Shown one piece after another: positions 1 through 8,613 of a DNA stretch of 64,000 nucleotides. Source of the stretch: Beijerinckia mobilis (lineage in GTDB: Bacteria > Pseudomonadota > Alphaproteobacteria > Rhizobiales > Beijerinckiaceae); NCBI RefSeq assembly GCF_000745425.1, contig NZ_JQJH01000002.1, positions 124,001 to 188,000 of the forward strand, in the 5' to 3' direction. A program made the translations under genes and the position numbers. Under the pieces are notes generated by a model. The model saw only the letters and a program-made list of their open reading frames with translations, did not search any database and had not been told where the DNA came from. Within the stretch, counting starts at the first letter, position 1. Every line of letters starts with the position of its first letter.

Positions 1-805
1 CCGCATGAATTTCGACATTGTGAACGCGGAAGACCGCTGCGCCGCGTGCCGCCGCCGCGAGATTGGCGGCGAGCGTGCCGATATCGCGATGCGCGACATC
101 AGCGCCGAGCAGGGCGCCGATGAAGGATTTGCGCGACAGGCCGACGAGAATAGGCAGGCCGTAATCCGCGATCCCATCGAGCCGGCGCAGGACGAGGAGG
201 TTTTGCGCCGCCGTTTTGCCGAAACCGATGCCGGGGTCGAGCATGATGCGGCTTGCCGGAATGCCGGCTTTGGCGGCACGTTCGAGGCTGTCATCGAAAG
301 CGCGGCGCAGATCGCCGAGAATATCGATGCCGGGATCAACGGCCTCCCGATTATGCATGATGATGAGGCCCGCTCCCGCTTCCGCCACCACACCGGCCAT
401 GGCGGGATCGCGGCGCAGGCCCCAGATATCGTTGACGATCGATGCGCCTTGCGCAAGCGCATAACGGGCTGTGGCGGCCTTCATCGTATCGATAGAAACG
501 GGTCTCTCCACTGCGGCGCAGATGGCTGCGAGCGGCGCAAGCCTCCGGATTTCCTCCTCCGCCGGAATGGGCGTGAAGCCGGGGCGGGTCGATTCGGCAC
601 CGATATCGACAATATCCGCGCCCTCAGTTGCTAGAAGACGGGCGTGTTCGATCGCGGCATCGGCGCTGTCGAAGCGGCCACCGTCGGAAAAGGAATCCGG
701 CGTGAGATTCAAAATGCCCATGATGACGGGTCTTTCCCGGCAGAGGGCGAAAAGGCGATCGCACCGCGCCGTGTGATCGGCGCGGTGCGTAGATTCGTTG
801 GTCAT
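1..805 (-). CDS. folP: Dihydropteroate synthase (3' end cut by window edge)
   Basis: Condenses 6-hydroxymethyl-dihydropterin pyrophosphate with p-aminobenzoate in cytosolic folate synthesis. The minus-strand frame from ATG 805 shows the family signatures in order: GILNLTPDSFSDGG near residues 30-43, GADIVDIGAESTRPG, SIDTMKA, a VNDIWGL segment, IIMHN, LDPGIGFGKT, GLSRKSFIG and the late RVHNV. About 268 residues are visible and only the extreme C-terminus should lie beyond base 1. It is third on the minus strand after an MfnB-like/FolB fusion and a pterin dehydratase, so the group handles pterins. FolP itself is certain; whether its product feeds only folate or also a methanopterin-type carrier cannot be read here. 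Confidence 0.95.
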   Translation of the reverse strand, partial: MTNESTHRADHTARCDRLFALCRERPVIMGILNLTPDSFSDGGRFDSADAAIEHARLLATEGADIVDIGAESTRPGFTPIPAEEEIRRLAPLAAICAAVERPVSIDTMKAATARYALAQGASIVNDIWGLRRDPAMAGVVAEAGAGLIIMHNREAVDPGIDILGDLRRAFDDSLERAAKAGIPASRIMLDPGIGFGKTAAQNLLVLRRLDGIADYGLPILVGLSRKSFIGALLGADVAHRDIGTLAANLAAAARGAAVFRVHNVEIHA

Positions 806-953
806 TGCGGAATGGCTTTCTATGCGGACGGGCGCAGAAGCTGGGAGGACTGGACGCTTCTGGTGACGAAGCCGACGCCTCCCAGCGGTCCAAACCCGAT
901 CAGCAATGCTTTATCCTGAAGTGGTGCATTTCAAAAGCATTCGGCTGAGCGTC

Positions 954-1331
954 TCAATCATCATAATCGATATAGGCGAAGGCGGGATCGCTTGGGGTGC
1001 CTTCTAGCGGTCCGGAGTCGCGGCTCGGCTGCCAGAAGATGACATCCTCGATCTTGCGGGCGAGCGCGAAATCCTTCTCGGTGATGCCGCGCGGCGTATG
1101 GGTCGAAAGCGCAATCTCGACGCCGCCATAGGAGAGATGGATTTCGGGATGATGCCATGCGGCCTCGCAGAGATGACCGACCGTATTGACTACCATCAGG
1201 GTCGCTTTCCAGCCGCTGGTCTTGTAGCGCCGGCGGATGGCGCCGTCGGCGAAAAACCAGCACGGCAGATCGAGGAGGCGGGTCTCCACCTCGGCGGTGC
1301 CAAAGACATGACCAAATAGCACGTCGCTCAT
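954..1331 (-). CDS. Pterin-4a-carbinolamine dehydratase family protein
   Basis: A 125-residue member of the PCD/DCoH family, which dehydrates 4a-hydroxy-tetrahydropterins. The signature is complete: a WHHPE motif, a tyrosine and valine shortly after, then STHTPRGIT, which supplies the third catalytic histidine. I chose ATG 1331 because GGGAGG lies about 6 bases before it; an in-frame start at 1367 would add 12 residues without an obvious ribosome site. Bacteria without aromatic amino acid hydroxylases often carry PCD homologues near molybdopterin or folate genes. Its position between folB-like and folP genes suggests repair or handling of folate or methanopterin intermediates (inference). Confidence 0.9.
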   Translation of the reverse strand: MSDVLFGHVFGTAEVETRLLDLPCWFFADGAIRRRYKTSGWKATLMVVNTVGHLCEAAWHHPEIHLSYGGVEIALSTHTPRGITEKDFALARKIEDVIFWQPSRDSGPLEGTPSDPAFAYIDYDD

Positions 1332-1420
1332 GAAATCCTCCCTGCCTGCCGTCTCAAGCCGCGGCACAGTTCAGAACCGGCTGCCTCCTCTTTTCCTGAC
1401 CGCCCGTCCCGGGGAGCCGG

Positions 1421-2551
1421 TCAGGAAGCGAGACGGGGGAAGAGCGGCTTGCGGGAGCGTTCGCGGATGAGTTCGATGCCGACGATAGCATCGAGGACGT
1501 CGAGTTTCTCGATGCGAATGCGCGCTTCTCTCACTCTGTCGTGCCGCAACAGGGCTTCGGCAAGATCTTCCGCCAGAGTTTCTAGCACGACGACATGGCC
1601 GCGGGCGAGAAGCAGTTCGATCCGATCGATGATCAGATCATAGGAAAATACGTCCCGAACTGATTCCGCACGCTCCGAAAGCCGTTCGATGGCGAGATCG
1701 ACATTGATACGAACCCTTTGCGGCGCCGCTCGTTCCGCCGCATAGGCGCCAATCGACATGGTACGGATGAGGTCATGGACGAAAATGCGATCGGTTGCGA
1801 CTGCGCTGCAGGTCTCGTCGTCGATGCTGTTTTCGGGCACCGTGTCAAGGATATCGTCTTGCGGCGCATCAGCCGGCTCTGTTTCGCTTCCGCGCGGGAG
1901 CATCGACCGCACCAGCGAGAGCGATGCAGGATCGAAGTCCGCCTCGAGACTATGGCCGAAGCGCAAGGCTCGGCCAAAGGATAAGAAGTCCGGCGCGAGC
2001 ACCATGAGCCGGGTTATGTCGGGCGTCTCGAGCGCGCCGGTAAAACCCGTCTCGAGCGAAACCGCATGGCAAGCCTCGGCGAAATCAAGCAGGGCGACAA
2101 TTCCGACTTTCCGTAACAGCCGGGGCTCGGTGAAAGCTGCGCCGGGTTCCGCGGCATCGAGCATGGCGCCGCGAAAATGCAGGGAGGCGAGCCAGGCGAG
2201 ATCCTCTTTGGTCCAGCCTGTCGCCGCCGAAAAGACGCCATAGAGCTGGCCCTGTGGCAGATGCGCCACGAGCCGCTCGACGCGCACACGCGCGTCTTCG
2301 TCGAGCTTGCCGAGACGGAGGAAGAACCGCCCGATATGGTGCGCCACGTCAGCGAGTTCAACGGGCGTTGCCTCCTTGAGCAAAAGCCCCAACCGTTCCG
2401 GTTCGTGCGGTGCGGCAATCGCCGCAATGGCGCGCGCATCGAAGCCGGGTTTGTCCTGTATTGAAGGATCGATCAGGCAGAAATCGACGCCTGTATCGAA
2501 GGCCTGTTCGATTTCATCCGAATTTTTCACAACGGCTTGCATCACGGTCAT
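1421..2551 (-). CDS. Fusion: MfnB/OrfY-like (DUF556) domain + dihydroneopterin aldolase (FolB)
   Basis: Two domains in 376 residues. Residues 253-365 are a FolB-type aldolase (7,8-dihydroneopterin to 6-hydroxymethyl-dihydropterin): E273 in the IGAYAAE stretch, Y304 and K349 match the usual catalytic set. Residues 1-220 resemble MfnB/OrfY, the (5-formylfuran-3-yl)methyl phosphate synthase of methanofuran-type cofactors; clear landmarks are GRFFLRLGKL (72-81), GAMLDAAEPG (128-137) and a FAEACHAVSLETGFTGAL stretch. The two lysines I recall as catalytic in the archaeal enzyme align with D28 and E135, so this half may be inactive or changed in role. A linker of about 30 acidic residues joins the halves. 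ATG 2551 is preceded by GGGG; an upstream frame to 2689 lacks family sequence. First gene of the pterin group. Confidence 0.72.
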   Translation of the reverse strand: MTVMQAVVKNSDEIEQAFDTGVDFCLIDPSIQDKPGFDARAIAAIAAPHEPERLGLLLKEATPVELADVAHHIGRFFLRLGKLDEDARVRVERLVAHLPQGQLYGVFSAATGWTKEDLAWLASLHFRGAMLDAAEPGAAFTEPRLLRKVGIVALLDFAEACHAVSLETGFTGALETPDITRLMVLAPDFLSFGRALRFGHSLEADFDPASLSLVRSMLPRGSETEPADAPQDDILDTVPENSIDDETCSAVATDRIFVHDLIRTMSIGAYAAERAAPQRVRINVDLAIERLSERAESVRDVFSYDLIIDRIELLLARGHVVVLETLAEDLAEALLRHDRVREARIRIEKLDVLDAIVGIELIRERSRKPLFPRLAS

Positions 2552-2560
2552 CGGCACATC

Positions 2561-2590
2561 CCCAATAATCGCCAATAATCGCCAATAATC
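2561..2590. repeat. 10-bp tandem repeat, three copies, before the MfnB-like/folB start
   Basis: Three consecutive 10-bp units, ccaataatc plus one base (c, g, g), end 10 bases before the start codon of the minus-strand fusion gene. Read on that strand the unit is GATTATTGG plus one base. The unit equals about one helical turn and lies in the promoter/leader region. Confidence 0.85.
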
Positions 2591-2727
2591 GTTATGAGGC
2601 GGCCGCGATCGCTTAGCGCAAAATCGGTTGCCATGACAGGGGGCGTTATGGCCGTAAAGCGAAAGAGCCCGATCTCGATGCTGGCTCATCGAGATCGGGC
2701 ATCGTTAGAAGACGCCGGTGCGGGATG

Positions 2728-3723
2728 TCAGTCGATAAGTGCAGCTTCACGCCGGGCGCTTGCCGGGGGCATGACTTCCTCGCGGAATCGCTGGACAATT
2801 TCCTTGGCGCGCGTCCGGTCGAGGCAGGCGAGCTTCATCCCGATTCCGCCGATCGGCAGGGCACCTGAGAGATCCGCGAGTTTTTGCCGGCAGGTTTCCG
2901 GCGAGCCGATGATCGAATGGGTGAGCGCATTGTCGAGGGAGACCGGGCTCGAGGCCGCGCCCGGATTGGCGAATTCGCGCATGCGGATAAAGAATCGCTC
3001 GAGCGCCGGTAATGCCACGCGCATCGCCTCTTCATCGGTATCGGCGATGCAGACATTGCGCAGAATGACGAGGTCCGGTGTCGTATGATTGCCGGTCGAG
3101 CGGTAAGTCGCGAGCAGGGTGTTGATCATCGGTACCGACCAGGAATGGCCGGCCATCAACCCGAAGCCGTAACGCCCGGCATCGGTGACCGTATCCATGG
3201 AGGCCGAGGCGATCCAGATTGGCAGCGGCTTGTGGACCGGGCGCGGATAGATGGTGAGATTGCGCGCCGTGTAAAATTGCCCCTCGAACGTGACGTCCTC
3301 GCCGCGCAACAGGGCCATCAGGAAATCAGTCGCCTCGCGGGCTCTCGCGGCGGCTTCTTCGGCGGGAATGCCGAAATGCGCATATTGCGAGGGAAACGGG
3401 CCGCCGCGCGCAATGCCGACGCCAAACCGCCCCTTGCCGAGAATATCAAGCGTCGCAAGATCCTCGGCGAGACGCACCGGATGGTGTAGTGGTGTCAGCA
3501 CGGCGGCCGAACCGATACGGATGGTGCGCGTGATGCCGAGGTAATAGGCGATCAAGGGCAGGATCGAGGCCGATTGGGTGAAGGAATTGAAATGATGTTC
3601 GGAGACCCAAACTTCATCGAGTCCACAGGTCTCGGCATGCTGGACGAGGTCCGTCTGCGCATGGAAGCCGGCAGCGCCTTCGTCTTCATCCTGTTCCAGA
3701 TTGGCAAAAAGACCAAGCCGCAT
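2728..3723 (-). CDS. Luciferase-like (LLM class) flavin-dependent oxidoreductase
   Basis: A 331-residue TIM-barrel flavoprotein of the bacterial luciferase-like family, predicted cytosolic, using reduced FMN or F420-type flavin. Visible family features: N-terminal MRLGLFANLEQ, the VWVSEHHF motif near residue 40, a PLHHPVRLAEDLATLD stretch, GRFGVGIARGG, and the IYPRPVHKPLPIWIAS stretch near the middle. The substrate is unknown; relatives act on alkanesulfonates, alkanals, nitrilotriacetate and others. It ends 176 bases before the fusion gene on the same strand, so co-transcription is possible but not shown. Length is normal for the family. Confidence 0.88.
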   Translation of the reverse strand: MRLGLFANLEQDEDEGAAGFHAQTDLVQHAETCGLDEVWVSEHHFNSFTQSASILPLIAYYLGITRTIRIGSAAVLTPLHHPVRLAEDLATLDILGKGRFGVGIARGGPFPSQYAHFGIPAEEAAARAREATDFLMALLRGEDVTFEGQFYTARNLTIYPRPVHKPLPIWIASASMDTVTDAGRYGFGLMAGHSWSVPMINTLLATYRSTGNHTTPDLVILRNVCIADTDEEAMRVALPALERFFIRMREFANPGAASSPVSLDNALTHSIIGSPETCRQKLADLSGALPIGGIGMKLACLDRTRAKEIVQRFREEVMPPASARREAALID

Positions 3724-4110
3724 GAAGTCGCCTTTCCTCCCGTGGGCCGAGATATTGCCCAGGCCATGAGCAAATTACCAAATGGTCAACGAAGAGGAAA
3801 GCACGATCACGAATCTTTCGCAACCTGACGGATTGTCGGCTCGTCCGGAATGAATTGAAGCGGTCTTCGTTGCGTTGGGAAATCTCTACGGGGGCGATAG
3901 TGGCGATAGTCGGTGATTGGTGGTCGTGAAAGCGTAAACAAGAAAATGCGTGGATCGCGCTCATCAAGATCCACACTATCCGGCGGAATGCTGCTGCCCG
4001 CTGTCGTTAAAAGGTAAGGTGATGAGTCAAACTCATCACCTTTTGGTGTTAGCTGGCGGGTCGGTTCTGTCGGCGGTTCTCAGAACCGGCATAATTCCAG
4101 ATGGGAGCCC
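3724..4110. other. Intergenic region
   Basis: 387 bases between two minus-strand genes. It holds the hairpin at 4016-4042 and presumably the promoter of the luciferase-like gene. No credible coding frame is seen; short GGCGATAGT repeats near 3895-3910 are the only other pattern. Confidence 0.5.
4016..4042 (-). terminator. Perfect 12-bp hairpin after the amine oxidase gene
   Basis: AAGGTGATGAGT (4016-4027), loop CAA, and its exact complement (4031-4042). It lies 68 bases beyond the stop of the minus-strand amine oxidase gene. Both flanks carry short A/T runs, so it may end transcription in either direction. Confidence 0.65.
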
Positions 4111-5694
4111 TCAAGACGCCGCCGCGACCGCCGGCGTCTTGGACACGAAATAGGCATTGACCGAAAGGCAGAACTCTTTCCAGGCCGCCGCAATATCGCG
4201 CAGAATGGCTTGCAGATAATCCTTGGAGGGCTTGTCCTCGCCCGGGAAGTTCGACAAAGCGCAGGAGGTCCGGTTGTATTGGATCACCGCGTCGATCAGG
4301 AATTGGATGAAGCCGTCGAACGACTTGAGGATTTGCGGGGTGAGATCGGAGCGGCCTTTATCGATCGCTATGCCCTGCATGTCGAAGGGCAGGCTTTCGA
4401 GCTGCAGCAAGGCTTCCGAAAACACCTGTTCCACAGTGGCGACCATGGCGCGCTGGGTGACGATTTCCTTGTCCGGGCTCGCCATCAGCTTGTTGAGCGT
4501 GGTGCGGTAGGTGTCGAGTACGTTATTCTGACGGTTTGCGACCCATTGGCCGAATTGAGCGACACTGTCCACGTTGGAAATTCCTTCCTTGCCGGGCTGC
4601 AGGGGAACGACGACGGCGGGAGCGAAACGGCCGACATCGCGGGCGAGGCGGCGCGCGGAATCGAGCGCGCCTTCCATATAGCCGCCGGCATAGGTCGCCG
4701 TTTCCGATCCGCCGAGGAACAATTTGCCGTCCCAGAGCACCTGCCGCAGGAAGGGATTGCCGTAATGGGGATGATCGTCCGGGCGGATCTGGTCATGCCG
4801 CGTGGCAGTGAATTCCTCCGCCGCCCAATCCTGATAATGCTGCTCGCCATGCTCATATTGAGGGCCGAAGACCTGCCCCATCTGATTGCCCATCAGCATC
4901 GGCAGACCGGCTGCGAAGGAGGTGCGCAGGGCGGGCGCGAGCGCGAGAAAACCGCCGAGAGCGGCGCGCGTGCCGGTGGCGTCGCAGGCGTCGAAGATTT
5001 CGCCGAACACCGCCTGTTCATGGGTGACGAAGGCATTGCCGGAGCGGCCCTCTTCGCGCCAGCCGGGCTTGTCATAGGCGAGGACGCCCTTGGCCTCGCC
5101 GGCCATCCAGGTATAGGTCTCCTGCATCGCCTGAATGAGATTGTCGGGCAGGCTCGGCTCGAAACGCACATGTTCCTCGACGATGCGCGGCGGCATGGCG
5201 AGCACCACGCGGCGCGCCTCGACCACCGCATCATTGCGGAAATGCAGTTCGACATGGTCGCCGCGATCGATGACCGCTTTGAGGGCGAAGCCGAGATGGA
5301 TCGTGTCGGCTGGAATTTTGGCGGCGAGCGCCTCGATGACCGTGGCCATGCCGCCCTCGACGCGGCGGGCGCCGGCATGCACATTTTCGACTTCCGTCGG
5401 TACCGGCTGTTTGTCGTGGTCATGCAGACGCAGCACAGTGCCGTTGTCGTTCTGCAGGAAGGTGATGAGGCCGAGGTCAGCCACCAGCTTGGTCATGCCG
5501 GGCTGTGTCTCGGGCCAGTACCAGGTCGGGCCGAGGTCGAGACGCATGCTGGCCTTTTCGGATGGGACGGAAAGCACGCGGCCGCCGAGACGATCGCGGG
5601 CCTCGTAAAGGGCGAAGGACCGGCCCTGGGCCTGCAGGGCCACGGCCAGCGAGAGACCGCACAGACCGCCGCCGACGATGACTGTCTCAAGCAT
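4111..5694 (-). CDS. FAD-dependent amine oxidase family protein with extra C-terminal helical region
   Basis: A 527-residue flavoprotein of the monoamine-oxidase type. The Rossmann motif VIVGGGLCGLSLAVALQAQG lies at residues 5-24, followed by an acidic FAD ribose contact in LYEARDRLGGR, and a late FLGGSETATYAGGYMEGAL motif closes the FAD site near residue 345. After about residue 370 come roughly 150 residues of predicted helix (QFGQWVANRQNNVLDTY and onward) that do not match the oxidase fold and that I do not recognise. No signal peptide is evident. Upstream on the same strand is a 2Fe-2S ferredoxin gene, separated by a terminator-like hairpin. The substrate is unknown. Confidence 0.8.
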   Translation of the reverse strand: MLETVIVGGGLCGLSLAVALQAQGRSFALYEARDRLGGRVLSVPSEKASMRLDLGPTWYWPETQPGMTKLVADLGLITFLQNDNGTVLRLHDHDKQPVPTEVENVHAGARRVEGGMATVIEALAAKIPADTIHLGFALKAVIDRGDHVELHFRNDAVVEARRVVLAMPPRIVEEHVRFEPSLPDNLIQAMQETYTWMAGEAKGVLAYDKPGWREEGRSGNAFVTHEQAVFGEIFDACDATGTRAALGGFLALAPALRTSFAAGLPMLMGNQMGQVFGPQYEHGEQHYQDWAAEEFTATRHDQIRPDDHPHYGNPFLRQVLWDGKLFLGGSETATYAGGYMEGALDSARRLARDVGRFAPAVVVPLQPGKEGISNVDSVAQFGQWVANRQNNVLDTYRTTLNKLMASPDKEIVTQRAMVATVEQVFSEALLQLESLPFDMQGIAIDKGRSDLTPQILKSFDGFIQFLIDAVIQYNRTSCALSNFPGEDKPSKDYLQAILRDIAAAWKEFCLSVNAYFVSKTPAVAAAS

Positions 5695-5719
5695 GGATTG
5701 TCTCCGGTAAAAGAAAGGA

Positions 5720-5750
5720 GGGAATTGCTAGCACAGAACTAGCAATTCCC
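5720..5750 (-). terminator. 12-bp hairpin between the ferredoxin and amine oxidase genes
   Basis: GGGAATTGCTAG (5720-5731), loop CACAGAA, and exact complement (5739-5750). On the minus strand it follows the ferredoxin stop by 55 bases and is followed by TCCTTTCTTTTA, fitting a rho-independent terminator. It ends only about 25 bases before the amine oxidase start, so attenuation is also possible. Confidence 0.7.
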
Positions 5751-5805
5751 GCGCCCAATTTTTCACGTGCGTCCGTAAATCGGGTGCTGTGCCGGGCCGG
5801 GCGCG

Positions 5806-6138
5806 TCAGCGCTGCGGGACGATGATGAGGCGTTCGACCGGGTTGCCCTCGATGAAATGCGACTGGATGATCTCGTCGATGTCTTCGGGCTTTTCGGGAT
5901 GGTACCAGATGCCTTCCGGATAGACGACCATCAGCGGGCCGGCCTGGCAGAAGCTGAGGCAGCCGGTCATCGTCATGCTGACACCGGGCAATTGCTTGGC
6001 ATCGAGCTTCTGGCTCAGTCTCTCCCACAGGGGCTGCGCGCCGCGTTCCATGCAGCTGCCGCGCGGATGGCCGGCCGGACGCTTCGTGGAGCAGGTAAAG
6101 ATATGATATTTGAAGACTTGCGGAATTTCGAGGGTCAT
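5806..6138 (-). CDS. Thioredoxin-like [2Fe-2S] ferredoxin
   Basis: A 110-residue cytosolic electron carrier of the thioredoxin-fold 2Fe-2S family. Four cysteines at 16, 29, 60 and 64 give the spacing C-x12-C-x30-C-x3-C typical of these ferredoxins, and the GCLSFCQAGP segment carries the last two. ATG 6138 is preferred because the ferredoxin sequence begins there; frames reaching 6270 add residues unlike the family. Its electron partner is not identified. Neighbours are an amine oxidase flavoprotein (downstream, same strand) and, further up, siroheme synthase, so a link to sulfite/nitrite or amine metabolism is only a guess. Confidence 0.88.
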   Translation of the reverse strand: MTLEIPQVFKYHIFTCSTKRPAGHPRGSCMERGAQPLWERLSQKLDAKQLPGVSMTMTGCLSFCQAGPLMVVYPEGIWYHPEKPEDIDEIIQSHFIEGNPVERLIIVPQR

Positions 6139-6423
6139 CGTCTCGTCCGGGTTGAGGCCATGGGAGTGGCGCGTGATCGGCAGCTGAGAGCGCCAGAGAG
6201 GGTGGCAAACATGAGCGGCGGGACCAAAAGGCCAATGTTTTCCGCGCGGAACTCGCTTGGAATCATTCAAATCCCGTGCCGCTCAAGCCCATGGTCCCAT
6301 GTGTTTGGGATCGTGGCGCTGGCATCCCGTTTCCGCCTTTGTTTACCCGGCGTCGCGCGGCTCCGGGCCACTGCGGCGTGAGGAATATCCTTCCCTAGAG
6401 CCCCCTGAGAGCGAGAGGCCACC

Positions 6424-6834
6424 ATGGTATCAAAATGGTTCGTGCCGATTTTGCTATTCTTCCTGGCTTTGCTTTGCGACGGAACGGGACTGCTCGCGGC
6501 GGATTTCCTGACCGAGGTCGATGCCGGCCATATGCGCGGCGTCCTGCAGGGTGACAAGGTCATCCTCGATCTGCCGGAAAATCCCTCTACCGGTTATCGC
6601 TGGACGCTCGCCATCGTCCCCGCCAATGCTGCCGATATAACGCGCGACCGTTTCATCGCGGGCGAGCGGGGCAGCAATGGCCGGCCGAGCCGGGTCGGCA
6701 TGGAAGGCACACGGCGTTTCAGTCTTCGCATCCATCATCGGGGGAGGATAAGACTCGATGCCCGGCTCTGGCGGCATTGGGAAGGTGCCGGATCGGTCAA
6801 GCGGCACCTGCGTTTTTCCTTGTGGTCCCGCTAA
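6424..6834 (+). CDS. Secreted chagasin-family (I42) cysteine protease inhibitor
   Basis: A 136-residue exported protein with a signal peptide (hydrophobic core VPILLFFLALLC near residues 7-18, cleavage probably after LLAA near 26). The mature part carries the inhibitor loops of the I42 family: LPENPSTGYRW near residues 50-60, a glycine-bearing middle loop (GMEGTRRFS), and a late RHWEGAG matching the family's aromatic/WE loop. Such proteins bind papain-type cysteine proteases; the bacterial target is usually unknown. It stands alone between the divergent ferredoxin gene and cysG. The weak GAGAGG about 5 bases before ATG 6424 is the only ribosome site seen. Confidence 0.82.
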   Translation: MVSKWFVPILLFFLALLCDGTGLLAADFLTEVDAGHMRGVLQGDKVILDLPENPSTGYRWTLAIVPANAADITRDRFIAGERGSNGRPSRVGMEGTRRFSLRIHHRGRIRLDARLWRHWEGAGSVKRHLRFSLWSR

Positions 6835-6867
6835 AAAGTCTGGGATGTTTCGAAACTGGAAAACGGA

Positions 6868-8439
6868 TCATCCGATAGACGCAAGCTGAGAATCTCCCGC
6901 CGATGCCGGCGCATGCGCGGCAAAGGCTGAGCCGATGAGCATCAGGCAGGGGCCGTCGGGAGCCATTGCGGCGGCGGCGGTGGGTAATGTCGCGATGGTG
7001 CCATGGATCGAACGCTCGCCGGTCTGTGTCGCACGTTCGATCAGCACGGCGGGCGTCGCGGGATCAATGCCTTCGGCGAGCAGCCGGGCCGCGAGCGCGG
7101 GCAGCGTCTTTACCCCCATATAGACCACTGTCGAGGCGCGGGGATCGCACAGCGCCTTCCAATCCATATCCTGCGGCAGGCTGCCGTCCTTGGCATGGGC
7201 GGTGATGAATTGCAGCCGCCGCGCCTTGTCGCGTTCGGTCAGCGACAGGCGCAGGCTCGCGGCGGCTCCGAGCGCCGCCGTAATGCCCGGCACGACCTCG
7301 ACCTCGATGCCTGCCGCGAGCAGCGCGGCAATTTCCTCATTGGCGCGGCCGAAAATCATCGGATCACCACCCTTGAGCCGCACCACGCGCTTGCCTGCGA
7401 GCCCCAGTTCGACGAGGCGTTCGGTGATGTGATCCTGGCGGCAGGAGGGCCGGTAGCCGCGTTTGCCGACGGCGATTTTCTCCGCCTCCCGCCGCGCCAT
7501 ATCGACAATGCGCGGTGAGACGAGATCGTCGAAAAGCACGACATCGGCCTCCTGCAGCACGCGCAGGGCCTTGAGGGTCAGCAATTCGGGATCGCCAGGT
7601 CCCGCGCCGACGAGGCTCACGCGGCCTTTCCGGCCAATCTCCGCGCCATTATCAGCCGCATTTTCTGGTTCGTGTCCGCTAAGCGTCAGAAAACGGTCGA
7701 AATCTGCTTCTTGCGGCGGCGCCCCGCCGGAAAGCGCCGCCTGGCTGAACAGGCTCCAGAAACGGCGCGGATCCTTTGGTTTTTGTTGCTGCAGCCGTTT
7801 GCGCCAGCCGCGCGCGGCCGTGAGCCAGTGTGCAAGGCCCGGCGGCAGCCAGCTTTCGAGCCGGACGCGCAAGGCGAGCGCCAGGGATGGCGCGAGACCG
7901 GCGGTGGAAATGCCAATGACCAGTGGCGATTGGTCGAGGATCGCTCCGAACTGGAAATCCGACCAGCGCGGCTTGTCGATGATGTTCAAGGGAACGCGGG
8001 CCTCGCTGGCGAGTGCACGCAGATCCGCCGCGCCGGCATCATCCGGGCAATCGGCGATGAGCAGGACCGCATCGTGCAGATCGGCGCTCGTGACGGCGCG
8101 CCGATGCCACAGGATGGGTGCTCCGCTTTCCTTTGCATCCTGGGAGACCGTGTTTTCCGCAGAATCGGCGAGAAAATTGGCAAGAAAATCAGCAAGCCGC
8201 GGTTGCGGTTCCGCCGCGCAAAAGGTGAGCATGGCGCCCGCCTTGCGGAGTAATTGCGCTTTCCAGACGAGGGTTTCGCCATTGCCCGCGAGAACGATCC
8301 GGCGGCCGCCGAGGGGAAAGAACAGAGGCAGACAGGCGAGTTCGGGCTCCGGGGCGTCTGATTTTAGTCTCTCGGACTCACGGGTTTCGGGCTTCAAGGT
8401 CTCGTTTGGCCTTTCGTCGAATACGTGGACCTCAATCAT
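6868..8439 (-). CDS. cysG: Siroheme synthase (bifunctional)
   Basis: Makes siroheme from uroporphyrinogen III for sulfite and nitrite reductases. The N-terminal part (about residues 40-260) is the precorrin-2 dehydrogenase/ferrochelatase: an LVLAGNGET-like nucleotide site, then DQSPLVIGISTAGLAPSLA. The C-terminal part (about 275-510) is the S-adenosylmethionine uroporphyrinogen methyltransferase: VSLVGAGPGDPELLTLKAL, VRLKGGDPMIFGRANEE, VVPGITAALGAAA and a TVVYMGVKTL segment. At 523 residues it is somewhat longer than E. coli CysG because of a charged, poorly conserved N-terminus of about 30 residues. Its promoter region contains a degenerate palindromic repeat and a hairpin. Confidence 0.95.
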   Translation of the reverse strand: MIEVHVFDERPNETLKPETRESERLKSDAPEPELACLPLFFPLGGRRIVLAGNGETLVWKAQLLRKAGAMLTFCAAEPQPRLADFLANFLADSAENTVSQDAKESGAPILWHRRAVTSADLHDAVLLIADCPDDAGAADLRALASEARVPLNIIDKPRWSDFQFGAILDQSPLVIGISTAGLAPSLALALRVRLESWLPPGLAHWLTAARGWRKRLQQQKPKDPRRFWSLFSQAALSGGAPPQEADFDRFLTLSGHEPENAADNGAEIGRKGRVSLVGAGPGDPELLTLKALRVLQEADVVLFDDLVSPRIVDMARREAEKIAVGKRGYRPSCRQDHITERLVELGLAGKRVVRLKGGDPMIFGRANEEIAALLAAGIEVEVVPGITAALGAAASLRLSLTERDKARRLQFITAHAKDGSLPQDMDWKALCDPRASTVVYMGVKTLPALAARLLAEGIDPATPAVLIERATQTGERSIHGTIATLPTAAAAMAPDGPCLMLIGSAFAAHAPASAGDSQLASIG

Positions 8440-8479
8440 GGCTGCCTTGCGGCCTTTCCGTCTCGTTTGATCGCCTCAA

Positions 8480-8575
8480 CATTTTCCGTGACGTTGAACC
8501 GCGTCGCGGAGCCCTGGCTTTGAAAACAAGCTGTTTTTGAGCGGAGCGGTTCCGGATAAATCCGATCCATCATAC
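8480..8575. repeat. Degenerate copy of the dispersed palindromic repeat
   Basis: Shows the same order of parts as the better copies: ACATTTTCC, GTTGAACCGCGTCGCGGAG (degenerate inner palindrome), GAAAAC, TTTTTGAGCGGAGCGG and TTCCGGATAAATCCGA. Arms no longer pair well, so it looks like an old copy. Confidence 0.55.
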
Positions 8576-8581
8576 CCGGAT

Positions 8582-8613
8582 TTTGCAGGAATTTCGTGTC
8601 CCGTTCCTGCAAA
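8582..8613. other. 10-bp hairpin in the divergent promoter region
   Basis: TTTGCAGGAA (8582-8591) and TTCCTGCAAA (8604-8613) pair exactly around a 12-base loop. With no T-run on either side it is as likely a protein-binding site or leader structure as a terminator. Confidence 0.45.

Noticed and set aside
4210-5742. 510-codon plus-strand open frame opposite the amine oxidase
   Set aside because: It is the antisense of a clear flavoprotein gene; no family match, and GC-rich codon bias keeps antisense frames open.
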